Origin: Myxococcales bacterium
GTDB taxonomy: Bacteria > Myxococcota_A > Polyangia > Nannocystales > Nannocystaceae
Reading direction: 5' to 3'
NCBI GenBank assembly: GCA_014240065.1
Contig: JAAZXR010000008.1
Location: forward strand, 1-64,000
DNA: 64,000 bases
The position numbers and the translations under genes are program-made. Below, piece after piece: positions 8,050 to 16,286 of this stretch. Below the pieces are notes generated by a model. That model ran no database searches. It was given only the letters and a program-made list of their open reading frames with translations, and had not been told where the DNA came from. Numbering within the stretch: position 1 is the stretch's first letter; every line of letters begins with the position of its first letter.

Positions 8050-9120
8050 CTAGTTGGCGAGGAACTCTGCGATCGCGGATCGAACAGACGGGGTCACGCC
8101 CGCGTCATGACCCGCACCCATGACCTTGTAGTGGACCACATCTCCTCCGAGGTACTGGAACTCGACCAAGTTTGGGTCATTCGGATCCACGGCTCCCGCG
8201 CCGGGATCGATCGGCGGTCCGGACTCACCGAAGTGCTGCGCCCAAATATACGTGCTCTCCTCGGCGGCGATAAACACATATCCGGCGACGCCGGCACCAC
8301 CGCTGTAGGGGATGATCCCGTCTTCCGTTCCGCTCACGTTGCAGAGTCGGCGGCCGAGGACCGGGGTCGTCGCGGTGTCGTAGGCGTTGCCCCCCGTGGG
8401 ATCGTAGTAAAACTCCCCGTCGCGATACTGGAGGTCATTGAGCGGCGACACGATGGTCACCGCGTGTCGGAAGGTGTCCCCCTCAAGCTCGATGAGGAGT
8501 CGGTTCACCAGCCCGCTCCCGTTGGAGTTGCCGAGCACAGCGATGTCACCGTCGTCCACGTTGGTGTGGGTCTTCAAGAACGCGATCAGCTCGCGCATGA
8601 AATCCACGTCGGGGGCCTTGGAGGCCTCGTAGTTCAGGTTCCAGCTGTTGAGATATCCCTGGGGTGCGACCCGGATATGCCCAGGGAGATAATCGATGTC
8701 GTTGAGCATCCCTGTGGCGTTGCCGCCGTTGCCGTGGAGCAAGATCGCCACGGGATGCGGCCCCTCCCCTGCCGGCACGTCCACGAACACCGGGCGATCA
8801 AAGTCGCTCTCTTGATCCCACGACTGGGTGATGGAGAACATCCCCGACGCGAGCGCGCCGTTGACGTCCCCATCCCCGTCGCCGTCCCCGTCTCCGTCTC
8901 CATCGCCGTCCCCGTCGCCGTCCCCGTCTCCGTCGCCGTCCCCGTCTCCGGTGGACCCCGTAGAGCCGCTGTCTTCCGTACCCGACGACGAATCATCCGC
9001 GACGTCATCGCCTCCTGCGAAGGGGTCCGCGCAACCCAGGGCGGTCGCACCATTCACGAGGAGGAGTGCCCCCACAGTCATCCGCCCCAGGCGTCGCAGA
9101 ACAATCATGCGGGTGACCAT
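8050..9120 (-). CDS. Secreted alpha/beta-hydrolase (esterase/PHB-depolymerase-like) lipoprotein
   Basis: 356 residues. A signal peptide ends in lipobox ALGC (Cys30), followed by an acidic Ser/Gly stretch and about 28 residues of Gly-Asp repeat (about 58-85). The hydrolase part has an oxyanion-hole LLHGNGGN and a nucleophile elbow GNSNG (Ser199). GTEDGIIPY carries the likely acid and GAGHDAG the likely His near the C terminus. This suits feruloyl-esterase/PHB-depolymerase-type enzymes (CE1-like), acting outside the inner membrane on an unknown ester. The start could also be the ATG at 9108. It follows the sulfatase relic, tail to tail. Confidence 0.75.
   Translation of the reverse strand: MVTRMIVLRRLGRMTVGALLLVNGATALGCADPFAGGDDVADDSSSGTEDSGSTGSTGDGDGDGDGDGDGDGDGDGDGDGDGDGDVNGALASGMFSITQSWDQESDFDRPVFVDVPAGEGPHPVAILLHGNGGNATGMLNDIDYLPGHIRVAPQGYLNSWNLNYEASKAPDVDFMRELIAFLKTHTNVDDGDIAVLGNSNGSGLVNRLLIELEGDTFRHAVTIVSPLNDLQYRDGEFYYDPTGGNAYDTATTPVLGRRLCNVSGTEDGIIPYSGGAGVAGYVFIAAEESTYIWAQHFGESGPPIDPGAGAVDPNDPNLVEFQYLGGDVVHYKVMGAGHDAGVTPSVRSAIAEFLAN
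8869..8951 (-). repeat. Hexanucleotide repeat encoding the Gly-Asp linker of the esterase lipoprotein
   Basis: About 13-14 hexamers on the plus strand alternating between CCGTCC, CCGTCT and CCGTCG, read on the minus strand as Gly-Asp. Third-base variation within the array shows selection for the dipeptide rather than recent pure slippage. Confidence 0.9.
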
Positions 9121-9223
9121 AGACCGTCGAACAGCCGACGGTCACGGACAATCTGCTCTGCGCCAAACAACACACCCGCGGCGCACGCGGCGAGGCCCAC
9201 CGAGCTGGCGCGGCGGGCCATCT

Positions 9224-9892
9224 TCACTTGGGGTCAAGCGGGAGGTGCTCCAGCACCCATGGGCTCTCGTGATGATCGACCACCTCGGGATCCGGCGCGA
9301 ACTTCTCGTCAAGCTTCGCCCCGAGCAGTCCCAGGGTCTTCGGATCGCGCTGGCTGACCACGTCGAAGCCATGGCGCAACAACAGCGCCGTCGCCACCCC
9401 CACCCCCCGACGATGATCGACAGGCTCCTCGAAGCGACAGCCAATGGAGATCACCTGCGAGCCACATGCGCCGCTGCGATCGGTGAGCACCGCGAAGTCG
9501 ATCCGCTCTCGCTGCGCCAGCGCGAGCATGGCCTGTGCCCCCGCCAACAGCGCCTCGGTGATGTCCGTTCGATGCTCGTCGAGCACCTTCGCCTCTTTGT
9601 CGAGCACGGCGAACCCGTCACCCCCGTGCAGGTCGGGCATATTCCGGGGCGTCCCGAGGCCGTGGTCCTCGGGGCAAAATGAAACGCATCGAACCCGCGG
9701 ATCTCTGAACCACTCGGGCTGCGTCGCGCCAAGCCCGTAGTCGGTCCCATCCACGCCACATGGCGAGCCCGCGAGGCATCCGCTCACCAACACACGCCAC
9801 GGCTCAGTTCGCGTGGGTGTACGAATGGCCGCCACTTGGTCGAGGTGATGAGGGAGTCGCACCGGTTCACGTTCAGTCTCGCCGCTCAGCAT
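9224..9892 (-). CDS. DUF523 family protein
   Basis: 222 residues. VLVSGCLAGSPCGVDG near the N terminus, FCPEDHGLGTPR and DRSGACGSQVI give the conserved cysteines of the DUF523 family. Its biochemical role is not established; the cysteines suggest a metal or Fe-S site. The first 33 residues are poorly conserved in character, so translation may begin later than the ATG at 9892. Its C-terminal region lacks the additional DUF1722 domain found in longer relatives. It lies alone between the esterase gene and the NmrA-like gene, on the same strand. Confidence 0.8.
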   Translation of the reverse strand: MLSGETEREPVRLPHHLDQVAAIRTPTRTEPWRVLVSGCLAGSPCGVDGTDYGLGATQPEWFRDPRVRCVSFCPEDHGLGTPRNMPDLHGGDGFAVLDKEAKVLDEHRTDITEALLAGAQAMLALAQRERIDFAVLTDRSGACGSQVISIGCRFEEPVDHRRGVGVATALLLRHGFDVVSQRDPKTLGLLGAKLDEKFAPDPEVVDHHESPWVLEHLPLDPK

Positions 9893-9970
9893 AACAGCGA
9901 GGCATTCGATGCCACAAACGCCACGCCCACGCCTGTCGCGCTCACGCGAGCGCTCCCGCGGCGACCGGCC

Positions 9971-10921
9971 TCAACGCCGCGCGCGGAGCTCACTCGTCTT
10001 CGCACCCGCGTGATCACGGAAAAAGTCGGCGAGGTGATGCGTTCCCGTGGCGGGTGCCCTGGCGTCTCGCGCTCCGGCCATCGCGCCGAGCATCGCCAAA
10101 AAACTCCCAAAATTCACATTGAATGGGATGATCATCTTTGCCAGTGAGGGGACCAACCACGCCGGCGTGGTGCGAATCTTTGGCGGCACCCCGAGGGCCG
10201 AGAACGCCGCTGTCGCCACGTCTCGCTGACTGAGGCTCTCGGGCCCCCCCACGGGATACTCCTGCGCGATCGCGCTGGCGTCTCCCAGACGGTCCACGAT
10301 GAACGCGGCCAAGTCCGCGCCGTGGATCGGGTTAAATTTCGACGCGCCGTCTCCGATCATCCAGGCCGTGCCGCGCGCGGCCATGTCGAGGAACTCGAGC
10401 ATGTCATTGAAAAATCCAGACGGGCGAATGATCGTCCATGGGACACCGCTTGCTTCGAGCGCCTCCACCACCTGCTCTCGCGCCTCGATCTGTGGCACCC
10501 GATCGCGCATCTGAGCGCCCCCCAGCACGGACACGAAGACGAATTGCGACACCTTCGCGCCCCTCGCCCTCCTCACCAGGTTCACGTTGGCGTCCCTGTC
10601 CACCTCCCACACCGAAGGCCGCCGCTTAAATGTGCGATTGCCCAGGCAAGAGATGACCGCGTCCACGCCCTCGGCGACCCCTGCCAGTGTGGCGTCGTCC
10701 GTCGCTTGTCCAACGAAGACCTCGTCGACCGCGGCGGCAGCCTCGCCGAGCCGGGATGGATCTCGAACCAACGCGCGCACCCAGTGTCCCTGGGCGTGGA
10801 GCGCCTTCACCAGATGGCGGCCTAGATAGCCCGTCGATCCGGCCACCAAGACCCTCCGTCGAGGACCTTCTCTGTCCTCGTTGTGCGTTGATCCCTCCAT
10901 CGCCTCGCCCGCTCTAGTCAT
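9971..10921 (-). CDS. NAD(P)-binding atypical SDR, NmrA-like
   Basis: 316 residues from the ATG at 10921; an ATG at 10900 is an alternative. The Rossmann motif is VLVAGSTGYLGRHL. VDAVISCLGN, FVFVSVLGG and IIRPSGFFNDML follow the NmrA/atypical-SDR pattern, which lacks the classical Tyr-x-x-x-Lys catalytic pair. Such proteins bind NAD(P)H and act either as quinone/isoflavone-type reductases or as redox sensors. The substrate cannot be told. It precedes the DUF523 gene by 78 bases on the same strand and may share its transcript. Confidence 0.8.
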   Translation of the reverse strand: MTRAGEAMEGSTHNEDREGPRRRVLVAGSTGYLGRHLVKALHAQGHWVRALVRDPSRLGEAAAAVDEVFVGQATDDATLAGVAEGVDAVISCLGNRTFKRRPSVWEVDRDANVNLVRRARGAKVSQFVFVSVLGGAQMRDRVPQIEAREQVVEALEASGVPWTIIRPSGFFNDMLEFLDMAARGTAWMIGDGASKFNPIHGADLAAFIVDRLGDASAIAQEYPVGGPESLSQRDVATAAFSALGVPPKIRTTPAWLVPSLAKMIIPFNVNFGSFLAMLGAMAGARDARAPATGTHHLADFFRDHAGAKTSELRARR

Positions 10922-11044
10922 CCGATTGGCGGGAGGATCTTCAGATCCTGAGCCGTCACCCACGTCAAAGATGTCCCCCTCAGTCTCACGGGTTTCGGGA
11001 TCAAAGGCAAACCTCGGGACAACACGCCGACAGAGGGCGCCTCG

Positions 11045-11656
11045 TCACCCCCGCCGAAGGACGACATACTGAAAGGCCTGTTGGGCGGCCCACGGCGTCG
11101 TGTGAAGTTGATGTTCTTGATGCGCGATCGCCCAGTCGCCACCGAGGGCGGCCACGAGACCCGCCGCGTCGTAGCGCTGAACCGGGAGCCCGCTGCAGCG
11201 CGCCGGTCCATCGAGGGCGAACGTCGCCATCACGGCGACGCCACCGCGGCGCAACGACGCCTTGAGCAGCGCGCCGTACCGCGCCCGCGTCGCCGCCTCC
11301 TTCAAGAAGTGGAACACCGCCCGGTCATGCCACACGTCAAAGTCTCCAAGTCGATCCAGCCGCGTCACGTCACCCACAACCCAAGAGATCTCCGACACCG
11401 CCTCCCCCGCGCGTTGCCTCGCTCGCTTCAAGGCCTCGGAGGAGATATCGAGCACCGTCACGCGATGGCCCCGTGAAATCAGCGAGGGAGCGAGAGAAGA
11501 CTGGCCCCCTCCCACGTCAACAATCTCGGAGGGGTGAGAAGCGAATCGTTCGATTAACGCGAGCGACGCTCCTGCGTCGGCTTGGAACCAGCTCAACTCA
11601 GAATCTTGTTTGGCGCCGTAGACAGACTCCCAGTGTGCTTGCGTCGAGTCCCCCAC
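11045..11656 (-). CDS. Class I SAM-dependent methyltransferase (TehB/UbiE-like)
   Basis: 203 residues from the GTG at 11656, preceded by a G-rich stretch; an ATG 51 bases upstream would add a poor N-terminal extension. The start of the mature sequence (HWESVYGAK...LSWFQ) is typical of a small methyltransferase family. Motif I is IVDVGGGQSSL, the acidic loop VTVLDIS, and the post-motif DFDVWHDRAVFHFL. Substrate unknown; relatives include thiol, halide and tellurite methyltransferases. It stands alone, divergent from the small lipoprotein at 11828. Confidence 0.78.
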   Translation of the reverse strand: MGDSTQAHWESVYGAKQDSELSWFQADAGASLALIERFASHPSEIVDVGGGQSSLAPSLISRGHRVTVLDISSEALKRARQRAGEAVSEISWVVGDVTRLDRLGDFDVWHDRAVFHFLKEAATRARYGALLKASLRRGGVAVMATFALDGPARCSGLPVQRYDAAGLVAALGGDWAIAHQEHQLHTTPWAAQQAFQYVVLRRG

Positions 11657-11827
11657 CGTCCCCCATGGTGCGTCAGCACCGGAGAAAACTCCAGCGGCCA
11701 CCGCCACAACTGTGACAGCGAGGCGTCGGTCTCCCGCGGGTCAACGAAACGCGAAGGAGATGTAAATCTGCAGCCCGCGCGGCCCCGCTTCGTTGACGCA
11801 GATCGGCGCGAGCGATACTCAACGCAC

Positions 11828-12310
11828 ATGCTCGATCGCCTCCGATACGCCTTGCTCATACTCCCCCTCGCGTGCGCGGTTTCAGAATCCGACACCGGCG
11901 GCCAAGAGACCAGCCTGGGTGAGGACTCGTCTGGCGCCACCACGGCGGAGGACTCGAGCGACGCGGGCGCCACCTCAGACACCAGCGGCGCGGGGGACGA
12001 GGGCATGACGGGCACCATGGTCACGTTCACCGTGTACGTCGACGACACCTGCACCGATCTGCCCCCCGTCAACAGCACCGTCACCCTCGACGCCACCCTC
12101 CCGTGCAACCCCACGCCGGACGCCTCCATCAGCGACCTGAAGTGCTACGCGGACCGAATCACCTACACCAACCACCCCAACAACCCCGACTGCTCGTCGA
12201 CGGGGATCCCCAATGAGTTGTTTGTAGGGACGTGCCAGCAGTTTCCGGGGCCGGTGGCCACGTGGAAGCTGATCGAGGCGGGCTCCTACGACTGCATGAC
12301 CGCGCCGTAG
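11828..12310 (+). CDS. Small secreted lipoprotein of unknown function
   Basis: 160 residues from the ATG at 11828. A hydrophobic signal (LLILPLAC) leads to a probable lipid-modified Cys16, although Pro at -3 departs from the classical lipobox. A Ser/Thr/Asp/Gly-rich spacer follows. The C-terminal 90 residues hold six cysteines in a compact beta-rich stretch (FTVYVDDTCTDLP to SYDCMTAP), suggesting a disulfide-bonded domain. I recognise no family. It converges on the DUF4336 gene. Confidence 0.65.
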   Translation: MLDRLRYALLILPLACAVSESDTGGQETSLGEDSSGATTAEDSSDAGATSDTSGAGDEGMTGTMVTFTVYVDDTCTDLPPVNSTVTLDATLPCNPTPDASISDLKCYADRITYTNHPNNPDCSSTGIPNELFVGTCQQFPGPVATWKLIEAGSYDCMTAP

Positions 12311-12332
12311 CGAGGGCGCGCCTCCGCGGCGG

Positions 12333-13046
12333 TCACCGGACTCGCGGCGGCACCTTAACCTGATCGAGCACCGCCTGAAGCGTGGCCGTCGCGTCCTCGG
12401 AGATCACCGCGTGATGACACATGGAGAGATGATCGATCTGCAGCGCGCGCAGCGGGACCAGCGACGCCCGAAACGCCGCCTTGTCTCGAATCAACGCCTT
12501 GAAGATCGGCTCCACACGAACCCGCGTTCGAATCCCCATGAGCGCCGCGAACACAGCCGCGAAGCCTGTGGCCTTCGGCATATAAAAGCAAAAATCCGTC
12601 GCGATGAGCGTGCGGGAGGTGCGGTGTACGAACAACGACTCGTTGAGCCCGGGCATCCCGTGGATGGGGAACCGCTCCACATCCTCTCCAAAGGACTCAT
12701 CGAAGGCCGACCCCAGCGTCGCAGAGAACGAGAGCTCAGGGCGCTTGGCGGCCACCCCCTCCGCGGCGAAGCTGCGCGCCTTGGGGTAGGCCTCCATCCA
12801 CTCTCCCACGTACAGGTGATGAAGCAGGTTGGGCGCGACGACGCCGCGGACCGGACCGAGCGCGTCCACGCTCGCAGCGAGCGCATCACTGTGAGGGACG
12901 GGACCGATCAAGATGAGGCCTCCGTCGGCGAGCTGGCACACCGACATCCGCGTGTTGAGTTGCAGGCCCATGAACCGCTGCGGCGCGGGCACGGTCCAGA
13001 CGCCCGCTGCCACCTGGGCCAGCCCCGATGATGCGCGAGGCGCCAT
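12333..13046 (-). CDS. DUF4336 family protein (metallo-beta-lactamase-fold-like)
   Basis: 237 residues from the ATG at 13046. AAGVWTVPAPQRFMGLQLNTRM, GGLILIGPVPHSD, GVVAPNLLHHLYVGEW and HHAVISEDA match the DUF4336 pattern. This family looks like a degenerate metallo-beta-lactamase fold in which LHHLYVG replaces the zinc-binding HxHxDH. Activity unknown. Its start codon overlaps the stop of the upstream DUF1801 gene (TGATG), so the two are translationally coupled. Confidence 0.7.
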   Translation of the reverse strand: MAPRASSGLAQVAAGVWTVPAPQRFMGLQLNTRMSVCQLADGGLILIGPVPHSDALAASVDALGPVRGVVAPNLLHHLYVGEWMEAYPKARSFAAEGVAAKRPELSFSATLGSAFDESFGEDVERFPIHGMPGLNESLFVHRTSRTLIATDFCFYMPKATGFAAVFAALMGIRTRVRVEPIFKALIRDKAAFRASLVPLRALQIDHLSMCHHAVISEDATATLQAVLDQVKVPPRVR

Positions 13047-13501
13047 CACCTGCTCTTCACCGCCGCCTCGTAGCGCGTGATCCATTGCTTCGGTGTCATC
13101 TTCTTGCACAGCTGCCCAAGGAGCGCGTAGGGAATCTTGGCGGGGTTCTTGAAGCGAATGCAGCTCTTGCCCATGTCGAGCTTGGTGCTGCAGTGCTTGG
13201 GATAGGCCGCCTCGAACCAAGCTAGCAGCTTGGCGTCGACGTAGATGCCCATGTGATAGACGGCCACGTGGCGCTTTTGCGACGCCACACTCAAGAATGG
13301 AAGCGGCAGCGTTGGATCGACGTGATAGCCGTCGGGGTAGGTCTTGTGCGGTACCACCCAGCTCGGCATGCCGTAGTTGATGCGCTCGTCGAACCCAGCG
13401 GGGAGCGCCTCGCGAATCGTCTCGATGAGCTGTGTCATGGGCTCCACCCGCGCGGGTTCCAAGGCTCTCAGATACGCCGTGACCGTGCTCGGCTTCCCCA
13501 T
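13046..13501 (-). CDS. DUF1801 (YdhG-like) family protein
   Basis: 151 residues. ERINYGMPSWVV, FLSVASQKRHVAVYHMGIY and GKSCIRFKNPAKIPYALL are characteristic of the DUF1801 fold, small basic proteins found in stress-associated contexts with no assigned chemistry. This is the first gene of a two-gene unit with the DUF4336 gene, sharing a TGATG junction. Confidence 0.8.
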   Translation of the reverse strand: MGKPSTVTAYLRALEPARVEPMTQLIETIREALPAGFDERINYGMPSWVVPHKTYPDGYHVDPTLPLPFLSVASQKRHVAVYHMGIYVDAKLLAWFEAAYPKHCSTKLDMGKSCIRFKNPAKIPYALLGQLCKKMTPKQWITRYEAAVKSR

Positions 13502-13579
13502 GAGTCCGAGAGTGGCATCGAAATCCTGCCGAGGTCTAGGGATCCCGCGCGAAGACCGTCACGAGATCGAACGCGCCGC

Positions 13580-14506
13580 TCAAGCGCCGGCAACAACGTT
13601 CTCAGGAGCGTCTGCAAAATGCGCGACCGCGTGGTCAATAAACGCACGCACCCTTGGTGCGAGGTGCCGACTCGCCGGCCACACCAGACTCGCGAGCCCC
13701 TCCCGATGCTCGTAGTCGGGCAGCACTCTTTGAAGCGCGCCGCTGGAGACGAGGATATCCCCCGTCATCTGCGGCAAGACAACAAGCCCCGCACCCGACA
13801 CCGCCAGCCGCTCCAGCGCGGAGGCGTCGCTCACAAGCCATCGCGGCGCGGGCAGCTGATAGGGCTCGCTCAGTAGCGCGCCCCGGTGGTGCCAGCGAAT
13901 CCCTCGAACGTCGACGATGCCGTGGCCGGCGATCCGATGGGCGGCGAGATCATCGAGGCTCTGCGGAATCCCATGGACCTCGAGATAGTCGGGGCTCGCG
14001 TACATCGCCCGGGTGAAGCGCGCGAGCCTCCGCGACATCAAGCTCGCATTTCCCGGCAGCGTCCCGGCGTGGAGACGCAGCGCCACGTCGATGTTCTCCT
14101 CCACCAGGTCCACGATCCGATTGGTGAGCTCCAGCTCCGTCGTGACCCGAGGGTGGGCGACGCCAAAACTCGTCACACACGCCAAAAATGCCCTGCTTTG
14201 ACCGAAGCTTGAGGTGGTGGTGATGCGGAGCGTCCCTACGGGATCTGTCTGGGCATCCGCGATCATCTCCACCGCCGCGTCGAGATCCTTGAGCGCCGGG
14301 CGCGTGCGCGTGTGCAAGACCCGGCCGTGTTCGGTCAACGAGATCTTGCGAGGGCCTCGCCTCAGCAGCTCGTTCCCGAGCGCGTCCTCGAGCCGGCGCA
14401 CTCGCCGACTCACCGTGGACTTGGGGACCCCGAGCTGCTTCGCCGCGGCGCTGATCGTTCCGGTTTCGGCGACCAACGAGAATGTCTGTAGGTCCGCCAG
14501 GTTCAT
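13580..14506 (-). CDS. LysR-family transcriptional regulator
   Basis: 308 residues, full length for the family. An N-terminal winged helix-turn-helix spans about residues 14-41 (SAAAKQLGVPKSTVSRRVRR). The LysR substrate-binding domain follows (GTLRITTTSSFGQ, VDVALRLHAG, HRIAGHGIVDVRG). It is transcribed away from the CDGSH/DoxX genes. Two inverted repeats lie in the shared intergenic region, so it probably controls those genes and itself. The ligand is unknown; relatives next to DoxX genes often answer to electrophiles or redox stress. Confidence 0.92.
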   Translation of the reverse strand: MNLADLQTFSLVAETGTISAAAKQLGVPKSTVSRRVRRLEDALGNELLRRGPRKISLTEHGRVLHTRTRPALKDLDAAVEMIADAQTDPVGTLRITTTSSFGQSRAFLACVTSFGVAHPRVTTELELTNRIVDLVEENIDVALRLHAGTLPGNASLMSRRLARFTRAMYASPDYLEVHGIPQSLDDLAAHRIAGHGIVDVRGIRWHHRGALLSEPYQLPAPRWLVSDASALERLAVSGAGLVVLPQMTGDILVSSGALQRVLPDYEHREGLASLVWPASRHLAPRVRAFIDHAVAHFADAPENVVAGA

Positions 14507-14526
14507 GCCCAGATCCTAGGCCCAAC

Positions 14527-14542
14527 GTTGCGCTGACGCAAC
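14527..14542. promoter_or_regulatory. Inverted repeat, candidate LysR operator 1
   Basis: GTTGCG-CTGA-CGCAAC is a perfect 6-bp dyad with a 4-base centre, 21 bases upstream of the LysR start codon. It is suitably placed for autorepression, the usual arrangement for a LysR recognition site. Confidence 0.5.
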
Positions 14543-14554
14543 TGCAGTTCAATC

Positions 14555-14592
14555 AAACAGATACTTGTTTCATTTGTGCGACTCTGTAGACT
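14555..14592 (+). promoter_or_regulatory. Candidate operator 2 and promoter of the CDGSH/DoxX genes
   Basis: AAACA-GATACT-TGTTT (14555-14570) is a second dyad. Its right half overlaps a weak -35 (TTGTTT, 14565-14570), which is 16 bases from a -10-like TAGACT (14587-14592). The start codon follows at 14641. The stretch is clearly more AT-rich than its surroundings. Confidence 0.45.
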
Positions 14593-14640
14593 AAAAACGA
14601 TCCGTCCCTCGAGCTCCCACACAAGAAAGTACGCACGCCC

Positions 14641-14877
14641 ATGTCACTCCCACTCATCGCCTCCAACAAGCCCACAGTCCTCGAACTCGACGCCGGCACC
14701 CACTACTGGTGCGCGTGCGGTCGCTCCTCCAACCAGCCATTTTGCGACGGCTCCCACGCCGGCACGGAATTCGAACCACGCGAATTCACGCTCGAAGCGC
14801 GCAAGCGTGTGGCCCTTTGCAACTGCAAGCGCACCGGTACCCCGCCCTTTTGCGACGGCAGCCACAAGGGTCTGTAG
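14641..14877 (+). CDS. CDGSH-type iron-sulfur protein with two cluster motifs
   Basis: 78 residues holding two complete CDGSH binding sets: C24, C26, C35, H39 ([16 protein letters not shown]) and C60, C62, C71, H75 ([16 protein letters not shown]). Each three-Cys/one-His set binds a labile, redox-active [2Fe-2S] cluster in mitoNEET-like proteins. The tandem form is common in bacteria. It has no signal peptide and should be cytoplasmic. It is first in a probable two-gene unit with the DoxX gene and divergent from LysR. Confidence 0.93.
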   Translation: MSLPLIASNKPTVLELDAGTHYWCACGRSSNQPFCDGSHAGTEFEPREFTLEARKRVALCNCKRTGTPPFCDGSHKGL

Positions 14878-14933
14878 CGAATCGCCCGCCCCGACTCTCA
14901 CACACGCCGCACCGCGCACAAAACGACTTCACC

Positions 14934-15314
14934 ATGAACACGCTCTTTTGGATCGTCCAGTCCCTCGTCGGCGTCGCCTTCACCATGGCCGGCGTCATGA
15001 AACTCTCCACCCCCTACGACGCGCTCGCCGAGCAGATGTCGTGGGTTCCCCACGTGCCCGCCATGGCTGTCAAGCTCATCGGCCTCGTGGAGGTCGCCGG
15101 GGGCCTCGGCCTCATCTTGCCGTCCGTCTTCCGCATCATGCCGGGCCTCACCCCGCTCGCCGCGGCGGGGCTCGTGCTCACCATGATCGCCGCAGCCGGA
15201 CTGCACATCTCCATCGGTGAAGCCGCCCACATCGCGCCGAACCTCGTGCTCGGCAGCCTCGCAGCCCTCGTGGCCTGGGGTCGCCACAAAAAAGCCCCCA
15301 TCGCTCCGCGCTGA
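14934..15314 (+). CDS. DoxX-family membrane protein
   Basis: 126 residues with four hydrophobic segments (SLVGVAFTMAGVMKL, LIGLVEVAGGLGLILP, LTPLAAAGLVLTMIAAAGLH, LVLGSLAALVAWG), as expected for the DoxX-like family of four-helix inner-membrane proteins. The start has the family pattern of AGxxKL at the end of helix 1. Function in redox or detoxification is often suggested but not defined. It lies 57 bases behind the CDGSH gene. A fragment of a paralogous C terminus occurs at 17920-17991. Confidence 0.85.
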   Translation: MNTLFWIVQSLVGVAFTMAGVMKLSTPYDALAEQMSWVPHVPAMAVKLIGLVEVAGGLGLILPSVFRIMPGLTPLAAAGLVLTMIAAAGLHISIGEAAHIAPNLVLGSLAALVAWGRHKKAPIAPR

Positions 15315-15330
15315 GATTCTTGAGGTCGGC

Positions 15331-16269
15331 TTAAGTCTGGGGGAGGCGACCAACGTCGAGGTAGCGGTCATGGAACTCCGCGAGCCATGAGGCTGAGGAG
15401 ACCGCCTGCAACGCACCCACGAGCCCTTCCAGTGTCCATCCCTGGAAACTGCGCGCGTCCGTGAGACACCCGGCGTACGCTCCAACCGCGCTGACACAGG
15501 CCGTGTTGCCCTCCGGGTACAAGAAGGCGAAGAAGGCGTCGTCGAATCCGTCCACGTGGTGATGCGCCCCCACGAGGAGATGATCACGCCACACTTGCTG
15601 AAGGGGTTTCGCCCGGAGTCGAGCGGCGGCCGCGAGATCGAAGCAGCCCATGAGGTCCGCGACCTCATCGTAACGTGGACGATGCGTGGCGACCGAATCT
15701 TGAAGCCCCTCGTGGTACTTCACCTCGATGCCGACGAAGCCACGACCTCCGGCGGCCGTCTCATACCGCACGTACACGTCGAAGGCGGAGCGATCCCCCG
15801 TATAACGGTCGTCCCCGCGTCCCGGTGAGAACTCAAAGTCAATGGCGATGACTCGATGTACCCGACCGTCGGTGAACGCACGCAAGGCTCGCGTCGCGAG
15901 CGAAAGATCGAGAGAAAGTTCCCCGAAGAGGTTGAAGCAAAGGGGCTGACTCGACAACAAGTTGTTGTAGATGCGCGGTTCACCGTACAGCGAGCCCCTC
16001 GCGCGAACCGGATCCTGAACCTCGCTGCGCACAACTTCCCTGATATTGGGTGTGAGGTAGTTCGCGAGGGTCTGTTTGGCCTCCGGCATCCGAAGCCGGG
16101 CACCCCGCATCTTTCCGTGATCTTCTCCCGGCGCCAGCCCCCTCGCCTCGCGCCACATGGACTGGCACAGCCTCGCCTGCCACTGAAAATCCAACTTGTC
16201 CGTATTCGGCTCCCAGGCATGATAACGGCGCAACACTTCCTCCGGTCGGTCCCCCATGATGGCCACCAT
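15331..16269 (-). CDS. PD-(D/E)XK nuclease-like protein (PGN_0703-like)
   Basis: 312 residues from the ATG at 16269; an ATG at 16257 is possible. The central stretch ASP164 (SAFDVYV) followed by GIEVKYHE (Glu182, Lys184) fits the D...ExK metal site of the PD-(D/E)XK fold. RIYNNLLSSQPLCFNLFGEL resembles a family often annotated as PGN_0703-type putative restriction endonucleases. That name is from memory. No methyltransferase is adjacent. Function could be DNA cleavage in defence or repair; activity is not shown. It follows the membrane-protein gene on the same strand with 17 bases between. Confidence 0.6.
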   Translation of the reverse strand: MVAIMGDRPEEVLRRYHAWEPNTDKLDFQWQARLCQSMWREARGLAPGEDHGKMRGARLRMPEAKQTLANYLTPNIREVVRSEVQDPVRARGSLYGEPRIYNNLLSSQPLCFNLFGELSLDLSLATRALRAFTDGRVHRVIAIDFEFSPGRGDDRYTGDRSAFDVYVRYETAAGGRGFVGIEVKYHEGLQDSVATHRPRYDEVADLMGCFDLAAAARLRAKPLQQVWRDHLLVGAHHHVDGFDDAFFAFLYPEGNTACVSAVGAYAGCLTDARSFQGWTLEGLVGALQAVSSASWLAEFHDRYLDVGRLPQT

Positions 16270-16286
16270 GATACCGCACCGACGCC

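Noticed and set aside
8869-8951. CRISPR-like short repeats
   Set aside because: Hexamer array with no spacers, coding for Gly-Asp in a lipoprotein; no cas genes.
7642-9357. 571-codon plus-strand frame through the esterase gene
   Set aside because: Only about 90 codons (7774-8049) look like a protein (sulfatase relic). The rest is antisense to the esterase and DUF523 genes.
12520-12540. TTCGAATCC resembling a tRNA T-loop
   Set aside because: No flanking T stem, anticodon arm or acceptor pairing; it lies inside the DUF4336 coding region.
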